A stretch of DNA of 64,000 bases from Sphingomonas sp. PP-F2F-A104-K0414 (GTDB taxonomy: Bacteria; Pseudomonadota; Alphaproteobacteria; Sphingomonadales; Sphingomonadaceae). Both the position numbers and the translations under genes were made by a program. The stretch lies in contig NZ_SLYD01000003.1 of NCBI RefSeq assembly GCF_004340945.1, positions 248,001 through 312,000 of the forward strand. The letters run 5' to 3'. Each line of letters opens with the position of its first letter. Within the stretch, counting starts at the first letter, position 1. The notes under the pieces are model-generated. The model was not told the DNA's origin, searched no databases, and saw nothing but the letters and a program-made list of their open reading frames with translations. Below are positions 17,087 through 26,137 of this stretch, piece by piece.

Positions 17087-17464
17087 ATGTCCGATACCGC
17101 CGCCCAGACGCCAACCCAGCTGCTCGTCCAGTCGAACATCTCCGGCACGATGAAGGTCGAGAGCCGCGACGGCGACAATGTCGGCTCGGTCCACGCGTTC
17201 ATGGTCCACAAGGGCACCGGCCGCGTCACCCACGCCGTGCTGAGCCTCGGCGGCTTCCTCGGCATGGGCAAGAGCTTCTACCCGCTGCCGTTTGCGCTGC
17301 TCCAGTTCGACGCGGTCCGCGACCTCTACGTCGTCACGATCGACAAGCGTGTCCTTGAAGGCGGTCCAAGCTGGGCGAACAACGCGCCGGTCTTCGACCA
17401 GGCGTATGCCGACCGTGTGGCAAGCTATTATGGGTCGAGCAGCGAAGACCTTGTAGTCGGCTAA
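17087..17464 (+). CDS. PRC-barrel domain protein
   Basis: A 125-residue soluble protein with one PRC-barrel domain (about residues 18-90). ISGTMKVESRDGDNVGSVHAF and VLSLGGFLGMGKSFYPLPF are the characteristic strands. PRC-barrel proteins of this size are common stress-induced proteins in alphaproteobacteria, and the EcfG-like promoter just upstream supports general-stress control. AGGAGA precedes the ATG by 6 bases. The stop overlaps that of higA on the opposite strand. The molecular function is unknown. Confidence 0.85.
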   Translation: MSDTAAQTPTQLLVQSNISGTMKVESRDGDNVGSVHAFMVHKGTGRVTHAVLSLGGFLGMGKSFYPLPFALLQFDAVRDLYVVTIDKRVLEGGPSWANNAPVFDQAYADRVASYYGSSSEDLVVG

Positions 17465-17781
17465 GCCGCGCGCGGAACGATGCGGGCCAGTGCGCCCGCT
17501 TCGTTCCGCTGAATTTTCTCGACATCGTAACTGACCTGAAGCCGGAGGAAAAATCCCTCGGACATCCGTAGATACCGGGTCAACCGGGCGTCCACCGACG
17601 GATCTATGTCACGGGTGCTGGCAACTATTTCGCGCAGAGTGGCAAGTTCGATCCCGGTGCCGTTTGCGACTTCCTCAAGCGGGATGTCGCTACCAATCAG
17701 GAAATCTTCGCGCAGAATGTCGCCTGGGTGGACGTTGTCCAACCGCTCGTCATCCGCGATGGTAATCCTCGATCCGGACAT
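17461..17781 (-). CDS. higA: HigA-family antitoxin (HTH)
   Basis: A 106-residue antitoxin with an XRE-type helix-turn-helix. HPGDILREDFL, PLEEVANGTGIELATLREIV and a C-terminal MSEGFFLRLQVSYDVEKI follow the HigA pattern, although the Leu-Asn of typical FWLNLQ is replaced. The ATG at 17781 has GGAGG 8 bases upstream and lies inside the higB reading frame (32-bp overlap), so translation is coupled and the toxin gene comes first. It probably represses its own operon. Confidence 0.88.
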   Translation of the reverse strand: MSGSRITIADDERLDNVHPGDILREDFLIGSDIPLEEVANGTGIELATLREIVASTRDIDPSVDARLTRYLRMSEGFFLRLQVSYDVEKIQRNEAGALARIVPRAA

Positions 17782-18037
17782 CGTCCGCGCCTCCGTTCGA
17801 CCAACCAAACGTAATCCGCCACCGGTCGTTGATCCGGATGCTATATCGCAAAGGCGTTAACCCTTTCAACTGCTCCAAGCGGTTGCCCAGCGGGGTGCGC
17901 AGGTCGTCCAAGCGACCGGCATTTTCTAGCTGACGAAGTTTGCGCCGGGCAGTCTGCTGAATATCAAGTGGCAGTCTGCGACTTTGCCGTCCGACGGAAA
18001 CGCTTTCAGTCTCATCATCTAAAAAACTGCGGATCAT
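17750..18037 (-). CDS. higB: HigB-family toxin (RelE/ParE superfamily)
   Basis: A 95-residue RelE-like mRNA interferase. The fold is recognised by ARRKLRQLENAGRLDDLRTPLGNRLEQLKG, and the C-terminal strand by YSIRINDRWRITFGW followed by VRIEDYHRG with the conserved final histidine. HigB toxins cleave translated mRNA on the ribosome. The order toxin then antitoxin is typical of higBA. It lies 66 bp downstream of the uvrB stop on the same strand. An intact length suggests an active module. Confidence 0.9.
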   Translation of the reverse strand: MIRSFLDDETESVSVGRQSRRLPLDIQQTARRKLRQLENAGRLDDLRTPLGNRLEQLKGLTPLRYSIRINDRWRITFGWSNGGADDVRIEDYHRG

Positions 18038-18103
18038 AAGCCACCATCAAACAGGCATAGGCGATCCCTTAGTGTCCAGCGGCAGCGTAAAGCATGCAAG
18101 CGT

Positions 18104-20302
18104 TCACCGTGACCGGGAGCCACCCATCCGCATCTTCTGGCTCTTGCCGTACCTCGTCTTGCGCGTCCCCGGCTTGCCCTCGTTCGAACGCCCCATGACC
18201 GGCGCTTTCTGCTGGTCGACCGGCAGGCCCAGTTCCTCGTTCTCCAACTGGCGGATCTCGTCGCGCAGTCGACCCGCGGTCTCGAATTCCAGATCGGACG
18301 CAGCCTTGCGCATTTGCTTCTCGAGGTCCTCGATATACGCGCGGAGATTGTGGCCGACCATGTGCGGGCGGTCCTCATCGATCGGGATCGTCACCTGATC
18401 CTGGCTCGCCACGTGCGCGATGATGTCGCCGATGTTGCGGCGGATCGTCGTCGGGGTGATGCCGTGCTCGGTGTTGTACGCGACCTGCTTCTCACGGCGG
18501 CGCGACGTCTCGTTCATCGCGCGCTCCATCGATCCGGTTACGCGGTCGGCGTACAGGATCACGCGGCCATCGACGTTGCGTGCCGCGCGACCGATCGTCT
18601 GGATCAGCGACGTCTCGGAACGCAGGAAGCCCTCCTTGTCCGCATCAAGGATCGCGACCAGCCCGCATTCGGGGATATCCAATCCCTCGCGCAACAGGTT
18701 GATGCCGATCAGCACGTCGTACACGCCGAGCCGCAGGTCGCGGATCAGCTCGATGCGCTCCAACGTCTCGACGTCGCTGTGCATGTAGCGGACCTTGATC
18801 CCCGCCTCGTGCATATACTCTGTGAGATCTTCGGCCATCCGTTTGGTGAGCGTGGTGACGAGCGTGCGGTAGCCGAGCGCGGTGGTCTTGCCGACTTCGA
18901 CGATCAGGTCCTGGACCTGTTCCTCGACCGGCTTGATCTCGACGGGGGGATCGATAAGCCCGGTCGGGCGGATAACCTGTTCGGCGAAGACGCCGCCGGT
19001 CTGCTCCATCTCCCAGCTGCCCGGGGTCGCCGAGACATAGGTCGTCGGCGGGCGCATCGCGTCCCATTCGTTGAAGCGCAGCGGACGATTGTCGATCGCG
19101 CTCGGCAGGCGGAAGCCATATTCGGCGAGCGTCAGTTTGCGACGGTGATCGCCGCGCGACATGCCGTTGATCTGGCCGATCGTGACGTGGCTCTCGTCGA
19201 CGAAGAGCAATGCGTTGTCGGGGAGATATTCGAACAATGTGGGTGGCGGCTCGCCGGGCATGCGTCCGGTCAGGAAGCGACTGTAATTCTCGATCCCCGC
19301 GCAGGAGCCCGTCGCGGCGATCATCTCCAGATCGAAGTTGGTGCGCTGCTCGAGGCGCTGCGCCTCCAGTAGCTTGCCCTCCAGCACCAGCTCCTTCAAC
19401 CGCTCCGCCAACTCGTGCTTGATCGCCTCGCCCGCCTGCTTGAGCGTCGGGCCGGGCGTCACGTAATGCGAGTTTGCGTACACCCGAACCGAGTTCAGCG
19501 ACGCGACCTTCTTGCCGGTCAGCGGATCGAATTCGGTGATCTCCTCGATATCGTCGCCGAAGAACGAGATGCGCCACGCGCTGTCCTCGTAATGCGACGG
19601 GAAGATCTCGAGCGTATCGCCCTTCACGCGGAAATTTCCGCGCTGGAACGCCGCGTCGTTGCGCTTGTACTGGAGCGCGACCAGTTTCCGCACAATCTCG
19701 CGCTGATCGACCGTCGTGCCTTTTTTGAGGTCGAAGATCATCGCCGAATAGGTCTCGACCGAGCCGATGCCGTACAGGCACGACACCGACGCGACGATGA
19801 TGACGTCGTCGCGTTCGAGCAGCGCACGCGTCGCCGAATGCCGCATCCGGTCGATCGACTCGTTGGTCGACGATTCCTTCTCGATGTAGGTGTCGGAGCG
19901 CGCGACATAGGCTTCGGGCTGATAATAATCGTAATAGCTGACGAAATATTCGACCGCGTTGTCGGGGAAGAACGACTTCATCTCGCCGTATAGCTGCGCG
20001 GCCAGGATCTTGTTCGGCGCGAGGATCAGCGCGGGGCGCTGGACGCGGTTGATGACGCTGGCCATCGTGAAGGTCTTGCCCGAGCCGGTGACGCCGAGCA
20101 GCACCTGGTCCTTCTCGCCGTCGCCGATCGCGGCGACGAGTTCGGCGATCGCGGTAGGCTGGTCGCCCGCGGGTTCGTACTCGCTGACGAGGTTGAACCG
20201 CTTGCCGCCCTCGACCTTGTCTGGGCGCGCGGTCGGGCGGTGCGGGACGAAGCTTTCGCCGGTTTCGGGCTCGGCGAGACTGGTGCGGATCTGAATGGCC
20301 AT
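18104..20302 (-). CDS. uvrB: Excinuclease ABC subunit B
   Basis: The damage-verification helicase of nucleotide excision repair. The 732 residues start with an N-terminal extension of about 35 residues. Walker A is [10 protein letters not shown] (about 69-78), and the beta-hairpin is in [10 protein letters not shown]. Helicase motifs are [10 protein letters not shown] and VSATPGSWE, with QTIGRAARN (motif VI), and the C-terminal UVR motif is [18 protein letters not shown]. No Shine-Dalgarno is obvious. No SOS box was found upstream, unlike uvrA, which lies over 30 kb away. Confidence 0.97.
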   Translation of the reverse strand: MAIQIRTSLAEPETGESFVPHRPTARPDKVEGGKRFNLVSEYEPAGDQPTAIAELVAAIGDGEKDQVLLGVTGSGKTFTMASVINRVQRPALILAPNKILAAQLYGEMKSFFPDNAVEYFVSYYDYYQPEAYVARSDTYIEKESSTNESIDRMRHSATRALLERDDVIIVASVSCLYGIGSVETYSAMIFDLKKGTTVDQREIVRKLVALQYKRNDAAFQRGNFRVKGDTLEIFPSHYEDSAWRISFFGDDIEEITEFDPLTGKKVASLNSVRVYANSHYVTPGPTLKQAGEAIKHELAERLKELVLEGKLLEAQRLEQRTNFDLEMIAATGSCAGIENYSRFLTGRMPGEPPPTLFEYLPDNALLFVDESHVTIGQINGMSRGDHRRKLTLAEYGFRLPSAIDNRPLRFNEWDAMRPPTTYVSATPGSWEMEQTGGVFAEQVIRPTGLIDPPVEIKPVEEQVQDLIVEVGKTTALGYRTLVTTLTKRMAEDLTEYMHEAGIKVRYMHSDVETLERIELIRDLRLGVYDVLIGINLLREGLDIPECGLVAILDADKEGFLRSETSLIQTIGRAARNVDGRVILYADRVTGSMERAMNETSRRREKQVAYNTEHGITPTTIRRNIGDIIAHVASQDQVTIPIDEDRPHMVGHNLRAYIEDLEKQMRKAASDLEFETAGRLRDEIRQLENEELGLPVDQQKAPVMGRSNEGKPGTRKTRYGKSQKMRMGGSRSR

Positions 20303-20470
20303 CGAGGGGGAATATGGGGAACATCGCTCGAGTCGGCAACGGCCACGGGACCTGTTTGGGCAGTGCCAAGTTTAGCTGTTGTTGACCCGTCCGGCTCGCG
20401 CCCATAATGCGACCGTTTCGCAAGCAATCGATCCGCCAGCGCGAGTCCGCGCGGCCGAAGGAATAGACGC

Positions 20471-21301
20471 ATGATCGCCCCGACCGTCGAAGCAACCCGC
20501 GCCCCCGTGCTGATCCCCGAGACGCCTGCGTTCCTCAACGCCAAGGTGCTGTGGGTGCGTCACTGGAACGAACATCTGTTCAGCTTCGCGATCGAGCGGC
20601 CATCGACCTTCCGCTTCCGCTCGGGCGAGTTCGTGATGATCGGTTTGCCCCAGGAAGGCGGCAAGCCGATCATGCGCGCCTATTCGATCGCGTCCCCGCA
20701 TTATTCGGAGGAGCTGGAGTTCCTGTCGATCAAGGTCGAGGATGGCCCGCTGACCTCGAAGCTCCAGCTGATCCAGCCGGGTGATGAAGTGTATCTGGGC
20801 AAGAAGCCGACCGGCACGCTGGTGCTCGACGCGTTGCTGCCGGGGAAGCGCCTGTTCATGTTCTCGACCGGCACCGGCCTCGCGCCGTTCCTCAGCCTGA
20901 TGCGCGACCCCGACGTCTATGCGGCCTATGAGCAGGTGATCGTCGTGCACAGCGTGCGCCGCGTGAGCGATCTCGCCTATCACGACGAGATGGTAGGGCT
21001 GCTCTCGGAGGACCCGCTGATCGCCGACGAGGCGCAGACGCAGTTCCACTACATCCCGACCGTGACGCGCGAGCCGTTCCGCACCACGCGGCGGATCGGT
21101 GCGCTGATCGAGGACGCGTCGCTGTTCGGCCACCCGGTCCGCGGCGATCAGAAGCTCAACCCCGAAACCGACCGCGCGATGCTGTGCGGCTCGACCGAGA
21201 TGATCAAGGAATTCGCGGTGATGCTCGAGGCGCAGGGCTTCGAGGAGGGCGCGAATTCGAAGCCGGGTACGTTCGTCATCGAGCGCGCGTTCGTCGGCTG
21301 A
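20471..21301 (+). CDS. fpr: Ferredoxin-NADP(+) reductase
   Basis: A flavoprotein that exchanges electrons between NADPH and ferredoxin or flavodoxin. The 276 residues contain an FAD domain with RAYSIASPHYSEELEF and an NADP domain with FMFSTGTGLAPFLSLMRDP and MLCGSTEMIKE. The C-terminus ends KPGTFVIERAFVG, typical of the bacterial subclass. It is transcribed divergently from uvrB across a 168-bp intergenic region that should contain both promoters. In proteobacteria fpr often responds to oxidative stress; no operator was identified here. Confidence 0.93.
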   Translation: MIAPTVEATRAPVLIPETPAFLNAKVLWVRHWNEHLFSFAIERPSTFRFRSGEFVMIGLPQEGGKPIMRAYSIASPHYSEELEFLSIKVEDGPLTSKLQLIQPGDEVYLGKKPTGTLVLDALLPGKRLFMFSTGTGLAPFLSLMRDPDVYAAYEQVIVVHSVRRVSDLAYHDEMVGLLSEDPLIADEAQTQFHYIPTVTREPFRTTRRIGALIEDASLFGHPVRGDQKLNPETDRAMLCGSTEMIKEFAVMLEAQGFEEGANSKPGTFVIERAFVG

Positions 21302-21305
21302 CACC

Positions 21306-21389
21306 CCGTCATCCTGACGAAAGTCAGGATCAGAACCCCATGCGGCGGCGTCTGTGGCTCTGGATCCTGGGTCGAGCCCAGGATGACGG
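21306..21389. repeat. Paired palindromic repeat (CGTCATCCTGACGAAAGTC family)
   Basis: The left arm is CCGTCATCCTGACGAAAGTC + AGGATC; the right arm GGATCCTGGGTCGAGCCCAGGATGACGG belongs to the variant seen at 5413-5498, so this is a hybrid pair. It lies just after fpr. Confidence 0.85.
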
Positions 21390-21473
21390 AGATTGGGCAG
21401 ATGGCAGCATGTGGATGGATTGTCTCCGTTGCTGAACGGGCCGATAGGCCTCTCCACCATATAGGAGAGACCC

Positions 21474-21860
21474 ATGATCGGTTACGCGACGCTCGGCACC
21501 AACGACCTCGATACCGCGCTGACCTTCTACGACGCGCTGTTCGTGACGGTCGGCGGCAAGCGGCTCATGCAGATGCCCGACGAGCGCAAACTCACCTTCT
21601 ACGGCGCGGGTGCGGACAAGCCGATGCTGGTGATCGGCAGGCCCTATGACGGTGCGGCGGCGACCGCGGGCAATGGTACGATGGTCGCGCTGGCGGCGGA
21701 CTCGCGCGAGCAGGTCGATCAGGTTTACGCCAAGGCGATCGAACTGGGCGGCGCGGACGAGGGTGGTCCTGGGTCTCGGGGGCCCGAGCAGATGGGCTTC
21801 TATGGCGCCTATTTCCGTGATCCGGACGGCAACAAGCTCTGCGTGTTCAAGATGGGGTGA
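21474..21860 (+). CDS. VOC family protein (glyoxalase/bleomycin-resistance fold)
   Basis: A 128-residue single vicinal-oxygen-chelate domain. YATLGTNDLDTALTFYDALF begins the first beta-alpha-beta-beta-beta unit, and FYGAYFRDPDGNKLCVFKMG ends the second with its metal-ligand Glu position replaced. Such proteins range from lactoylglutathione lyases to resistance proteins, so substrate and activity are unknown. AGGAGAG lies 5 bases before the ATG. It stands alone between two repeat clusters. Confidence 0.88.
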   Translation: MIGYATLGTNDLDTALTFYDALFVTVGGKRLMQMPDERKLTFYGAGADKPMLVIGRPYDGAAATAGNGTMVALAADSREQVDQVYAKAIELGGADEGGPGSRGPEQMGFYGAYFRDPDGNKLCVFKMG

Positions 21861-21903
21861 GGGACGGGCTGTGTTCGCCGCCTATCGCGTCCGAGCGGGT
21901 ACA

Positions 21904-22009
21904 CCTCCCCGGCGAAGGCCGGGGCCCAATTGGAAAGGTGGCAGTAACAAGGGGCTTGTCCACCATTAACAGCCTTCCCCAATTGGGCCCCGGCCTTCGC
22001 CGGGGTGGT
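21904..22009. repeat. Paired palindromic repeat (CCCCGGCGAAGGCCGGGG family), empty form
   Basis: The arms are CTCCCCGGCGAAGGCCGGGG + CCCAATTGG and the reverse complement. The spacer begins AAAGGTGGCAGTAAC, like the one at 37244-37348. Confidence 0.92.
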
Positions 22010-22044
22010 CGGACGTGTGGCCGGCGTCACTTTTCTCTATCGTT

Positions 22045-22098
22045 GTTCTCCCGCGAAGGCGGGAGCCCAGTCTGGGTCCCCGCCTTCGCGGGGAAACA
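22045..22098. repeat. Short paired palindromic repeat (GTTCTCCCGCGAAGGCGGGA family)
   Basis: Facing hairpins GTTCTCCCGCGAAGGCGGGA and CCCCGCCTTCGCGGGGAAAC surround GCCCAGTCTGGGT. It adjoins the preceding pair, the same arrangement as at 9776-9951. Confidence 0.88.
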
Positions 22099-22152
22099 GG
22101 TTTACTCGGTCGAAGGGGATAACCGCCGAACTTCTCCGAGGTGACGGAGAAT

Positions 22153-23337
22153 TTAGCGGAAAGCTCGAACCGTCGGTGTATCGAGACACTTCAACAAAAC
22201 CTCCCGCGGCATCGGCGTCACTGTCGCCGGCTTTACATACCGAGCAACCGCCACCGGCCGCCCGATCGCCACCGGCGCGAACCCGGTCTGCCCCGTACAC
22301 CGCATCGCCGCCGCCAGCAGTTTCGGCGGCGTATCATACCCTTCGAACGACAGCCGGAAGGTCCCCCAGTGGATCGGGATCGCGTGCGCCGCGCCCAGTC
22401 GGCGATAGACCTCGACCGCATCGACCGGGCCGATATGGCTGCCCGATTCCATCTGCCCATCGACGAACCGGAACGCACCGATCGGGATCAGCGCCAGCCG
22501 GATCGGGCCGAGCGCCGCCGCTTCGACCGGCCACTTCCCGTCGCCCATCCCGGTATCGCCCGCAAAGAACACGTTCCCGCCCGGCAGCGTCACGACGAAG
22601 CTCGACCACAGCGCGCGATTGCGATCGGTGAACCAGCGGCTGCCCCAATGATGGTTGCGCGTTACGGCGACCGCGACGCCCGGCTTGATCGCCACCCGCT
22701 GTCCCCAGTCGAGCGCGGTCGCTTCCGCCCCGGTCTGGCCGATCACGCTGTCGTTGCCCAAACTCGTGACGATCCGCGGCCGATCGCGCTGCCACAGCCG
22801 TTGCAGCGTCGCCTTGTCGAGATGATCGTAGTGGTTGTGGCTGACGAGCACGAGATCGATCTTCGGCAGCGCATCGAACGCGATGCCCGGCTCGGCGACA
22901 CGATTCGGCCCCGTGCCCAGCGGCCCGGCCTTTTCCGCCCAGACTGGATCGGTGAGGATGTTGAGCCCCTGCGTCTGGATCAGCACGCTGGCATGGCCGA
23001 CCCACGTCACCACCATCCGCTCGCCCTCGACGCGCGCGGGTGGTGCGATGCGGTTTATCGCGACCGTCTTCGGCCAGGCGGGTCGGCCATCGCTGCCGGT
23101 GAAATATCGCCAGAAGAAGCTTGCGCGACCCCCGCCGTTGCCACCACCCGCGGGCTGAATCTGCTGCGTGTCAGCGTCGTTGTCGGGATTGGCGAACCGC
23201 GTACCATCGAAATGTCCGCTTGCCGGCCCGCGGTAGTAGATGCGGTCGAGAAAGCGCGGCACGATCGTCACCGCCAGCGCGACGACCACGACCGCCAGCA
23301 GCACGATGCCCCCGACGATCTTCAACACGAGACGCAC
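22153..23337 (-). CDS. MBL-fold metallo-hydrolase (NAPE-PLD/UlaG-like)
   Basis: A 394-residue membrane-anchored metallo-beta-lactamase-fold protein. Residues about 5-27 form a membrane segment, so the catalytic part probably faces the periplasm. VTWVGHASVLIQ opens the fold, SHNHYDHLD is the HxHxDH zinc motif, and FFAGDTGMGD and the late PIHWGTF supply further ligands. The architecture resembles N-acylphosphatidylethanolamine phospholipase D-like and UlaG-like hydrolases, so a phosphodiester substrate is possible but unproven. It is divergent from the amidase gene. Confidence 0.87.
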   Translation of the reverse strand: MRLVLKIVGGIVLLAVVVVALAVTIVPRFLDRIYYRGPASGHFDGTRFANPDNDADTQQIQPAGGGNGGGRASFFWRYFTGSDGRPAWPKTVAINRIAPPARVEGERMVVTWVGHASVLIQTQGLNILTDPVWAEKAGPLGTGPNRVAEPGIAFDALPKIDLVLVSHNHYDHLDKATLQRLWQRDRPRIVTSLGNDSVIGQTGAEATALDWGQRVAIKPGVAVAVTRNHHWGSRWFTDRNRALWSSFVVTLPGGNVFFAGDTGMGDGKWPVEAAALGPIRLALIPIGAFRFVDGQMESGSHIGPVDAVEVYRRLGAAHAIPIHWGTFRLSFEGYDTPPKLLAAAMRCTGQTGFAPVAIGRPVAVARYVKPATVTPMPREVLLKCLDTPTVRAFR

Positions 23338-23446
23338 GCCATTCCCCTATCCGTTGCCGATCCGTAACGCATCGTGTCGAGCATCGTTCAGACCGCTTGG
23401 CGTGGATGCGCAACCCCGATAGCCTCGCGCCAAAGGGGATTCGCAA

Positions 23447-25027
23447 ATGCGTAAGTTTATCATCGGGCTATTGCTCGCAACCGCCATTCCAGCCGTCGCG
23501 AGCGCCAAGACCGTCGCGGTCGAGGAACAGTCGATCGATCAGCTCCAGGCGGCTATGACGTCCGGCAAGGCGAGCAGCGTCGACCTCGTCCGCACCTATC
23601 TCGCGCGGATCGCGGCGATGGACCGCAAGGGCCCTACTCTCCGCGCCGTTATCGCGCTCAACCCCGACGCGCTGGCGCAGGCCAAGGCGCTTGACGCCGA
23701 ACGCAAGGCCGGGCGCATCCGTGGTCCGCTCCACGGCGTGCCGGTGCTGATCAAGGACAATGTCGAGACCGCCGATGCGATGCCGACGACGGCCGGCAGC
23801 CTCGCGCTGAAGGATAATCTCACGCGTCGGGACGCACCCGTTGTGGCGCAACTCCGCGCCGCGGGGGTGGTGATCCTGGGGAAAACCAACCTCAGCGAAT
23901 GGGCGAACATCCGCTCGACCCAGTCGATGAGCGGCTGGAGTGCGGTCGGCGGCTTGGTCAAGAACCCCTACGCGCTCGACCGTACCGCGTGTGGTTCGTC
24001 GAGTGGCTCGGGCGCGGCGATCGCGGCGAGCTTCGCGGCGGCGGCGATCGGGACGGAGACCGACGGTTCGGTGGTGTGTCCGTCGTCGCTCAACGGACTG
24101 GTCGGGCTGAAGCCGACGCTGGGCCTCGTGAGCCGCACGCATGTCGTGCCGATCAGCCACAGCCAGGATACGCCGGGGCCGATGGCGCGGAGCGTGCGCG
24201 ACGTCGCGACGCTGTTCTCGGCGATGATCGCGGCCGATCCTGCCGATGCCGCGACCGCGGGGGCAGGGGCTTTCAAGCGCGACTATGCGGCCGGGCTGTC
24301 GACCAGCGCGCTGTCGGGCCTGCGCGTCGGCGTGATCCGGCCGGAGATGACCGCGGACCTTGCCGCGAAATACCAGGCCTCGCTTGACGTGATGAAGGCT
24401 GCGGGCGCGGTGCTGGTCGAGGTCAAGCAGCCCAAGCTCGATGGGCTTGGCGAGGCGGAATTGCTGGTGCTCCAGACCGAGTTGAAGGCCGATCTCGACA
24501 CCTATCTCGCGACCACGCCCGCAGCAGTCCGCACGCGGACGCTCGATCAGGTCATCGCGTTCAACACCGCCAACGCAGGCACCGAAATGCCCTTCTTCGC
24601 GCAGGAGACGTTCGAGGCTGCGGCGAAGACCAAGGGGTTGAACGATCCGGCGTACAAGGCGGCGCGCGCGAAATCGCTTCGGCTGGCGGGTGCGGAGGGG
24701 ATCGATGCTATGCTCAAGACGGCGGGCGCGAGCGTCCTGGTCGAGCCGACTTACGGCCCGGCATGGCTGAGCGAACCGGTGTACGGCGATCAGTACGGCG
24801 GGCCGAGTTCGAGCGGGTTGCCGGCGATCGCGGGGTATCCGAACCTGACGGTGCCGATGGGGTTGGTCCGTGGTCTGCCGGTTGGGTTGTCGTTCATCGC
24901 GACGAAGTATGGTGACGCGGCGGTGCTCGGCGCCGGCTATGCGTATGAGCAAAGAGCGAAGGCTCGCGTGGCGCCACGGTATCTGCCGACTGCCGACATA
25001 GGCCCCGGTTTGGACGCTGCTCGCTGA
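23447..25027 (+). CDS. Exported amidase (amidase signature family)
   Basis: A 526-residue amidase with a signal peptide (MRKFIIGLLLATAIPAVASA), so periplasmic. The Ser-cisSer-Lys triad is visible: lysine in GVPVLIKDN, the cis-serine in the Gly-Ser-rich CGSSSGSGAAIAASF and the nucleophile in ETDGSVVCPSSLNG. Family members hydrolyse diverse amides, and the substrate cannot be told from sequence. The C-terminal region keeps GYPNLTVPMGL. It is bounded downstream by a palindromic repeat pair. Confidence 0.92.
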   Translation: MRKFIIGLLLATAIPAVASAKTVAVEEQSIDQLQAAMTSGKASSVDLVRTYLARIAAMDRKGPTLRAVIALNPDALAQAKALDAERKAGRIRGPLHGVPVLIKDNVETADAMPTTAGSLALKDNLTRRDAPVVAQLRAAGVVILGKTNLSEWANIRSTQSMSGWSAVGGLVKNPYALDRTACGSSSGSGAAIAASFAAAAIGTETDGSVVCPSSLNGLVGLKPTLGLVSRTHVVPISHSQDTPGPMARSVRDVATLFSAMIAADPADAATAGAGAFKRDYAAGLSTSALSGLRVGVIRPEMTADLAAKYQASLDVMKAAGAVLVEVKQPKLDGLGEAELLVLQTELKADLDTYLATTPAAVRTRTLDQVIAFNTANAGTEMPFFAQETFEAAAKTKGLNDPAYKAARAKSLRLAGAEGIDAMLKTAGASVLVEPTYGPAWLSEPVYGDQYGGPSSSGLPAIAGYPNLTVPMGLVRGLPVGLSFIATKYGDAAVLGAGYAYEQRAKARVAPRYLPTADIGPGLDAAR

Positions 25028-25074
25028 CCGGGTGATTGGCGTGCTGGGTAAAACAGGACGACCTCCCACACCTG

Positions 25075-25157
25075 CCGTCATCCTGACGAAAGTCAGGACC
25101 CAGAGCAAAGAGCGTGGCGCCAATGGCTCTGGATCCTGACTTTCGTCAGGATGACGG
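25075..25157. repeat. Paired palindromic repeat (CGTCATCCTGACGAAAGTC family)
   Basis: The arms CCGTCATCCTGACGAAAGTC + AGGACCCAGAG and reverse complement have a short spacer. Nearly identical to the pair at 15694-15780. Confidence 0.92.
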
Positions 25158-25199
25158 GTGGGGGGACTGTGCGTGTCGGAGGGGACGGGGGAAAAGGGG

Positions 25200-25589
25200 T
25201 CAGCCCACCCGCTTCGCGAAATTCCACTGCCAGAGCATCAGCAACGGCACGACCACCGTCTCCATACCCAGCCCGAGCACATGTCCTTGCGAGGGCACCC
25301 CTACCGCCAGCAGCGAGATCCCGCGCGATACGCCGCCGACGAAGATCAGGCCGCCGAGCAGCCGGAATCGCGGCCCTTTGCGCTCGATATCGGGGATGCA
25401 GCTCAGAAACCCCAATCCGGTCGCGAAGAAGATCCCCGAGATGTACCGGAAATGGCTATCCAGATCGCGCGGTACCTCGGCGAGATGGCCGAATGGCGCG
25501 GGGCCGTGCAGCACGCCCTGACCGCCGACGATCAGTGGCAACAGGCACGCGACTGCCACGACCGCCTGCAGGATGCGCTTCTCGATCAC
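25200..25589 (-). CDS. DUF4345 family membrane protein
   Basis: A 129-residue protein with about four hydrophobic segments, starting at GTG 25589, which overlaps the stop of the upstream gene (GTGA). DUF4345 features seen are SHFRYISGIFFATGLGF in the second segment and a terminal VVVPLLMLWQWNFAKRV. It is translated as a pair with the DUF2721 protein. Function is unknown. The frame is open far upstream, but that part is the complement-frame shadow of the DUF2721 gene. Confidence 0.78.
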   Translation of the reverse strand: MIEKRILQAVVAVACLLPLIVGGQGVLHGPAPFGHLAEVPRDLDSHFRYISGIFFATGLGFLSCIPDIERKGPRFRLLGGLIFVGGVSRGISLLAVGVPSQGHVLGLGMETVVVPLLMLWQWNFAKRVG

Positions 25590-26056
25590 GACAGGTCTTT
25601 CAGCAGTTCGGGTCGAATCCGGAACGCGCGCAGCGAGATCCGCACCTCGACGATGAACGAGACGAGTGCTGCGATCAGCAGGATCATCGCCAGGATGAAG
25701 CACAAGGCCACCGCCGTGCCGAAATGCAGCTTCGCCAGTTCGGCGATGAACAGCAGCGCGATCAGCACGCACGTCATGATCGCGCTCGACACCGCCAGGA
25801 ACAGCGCGGCGTTGATGATCGTCATCCGGCGGTCGAGAAGGCGCAGCTCCCAGACATAGCGATGATGGTCGGGCCCGGCGATGCTGCCGTGCAGCAGTTC
25901 CAGCTTGCGCGCCCGGTCGATCACCCGCGACAGGCGTCCGGCCAGCACGTTGAGCAACTGACCGATGCCGGCGAGCATGAACACCGGCGCGAGCGAGAGC
26001 TGGATCGTCTGGGCGATCGTCGAAATGGCGGGGATCGTCGGCATGACCGTCACCAT
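25586..26056 (-). CDS. DUF2721 family membrane protein
   Basis: A 156-residue membrane protein with an N-terminal segment and two C-terminal segments. LSLAPVFMLAGIGQLLNVLAGRLSRVIDRARKLE is the diagnostic DUF2721 motif, followed by ELRLLDRRMTIINAALFLAV. The function of the family is unknown. It is first in a two-gene operon with the DUF4345 gene and is divergent from the acyltransferase gene 82 bp away. Either ATG 26056 or ATG 26044 could be the start; no clear ribosome-binding site separates them. Confidence 0.82.
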   Translation of the reverse strand: MVTVMPTIPAISTIAQTIQLSLAPVFMLAGIGQLLNVLAGRLSRVIDRARKLELLHGSIAGPDHHRYVWELRLLDRRMTIINAALFLAVSSAIMTCVLIALLFIAELAKLHFGTAVALCFILAMILLIAALVSFIVEVRISLRAFRIRPELLKDLS

Positions 26057-26137
26057 GATGGGGAATGGCCGAATGCAAAAGGGGGCGATTGCAAAAGAGC
26101 ATGCAATCGTAACCTTCTGCGCGGTATCTAGCGGGCA

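Noticed and set aside
20303..20330. Possible LexA box before uvrB (GTTC-N7-TCCC on the minus strand)
   Set aside because: Only one half-site matches GTTC; too weak to list.
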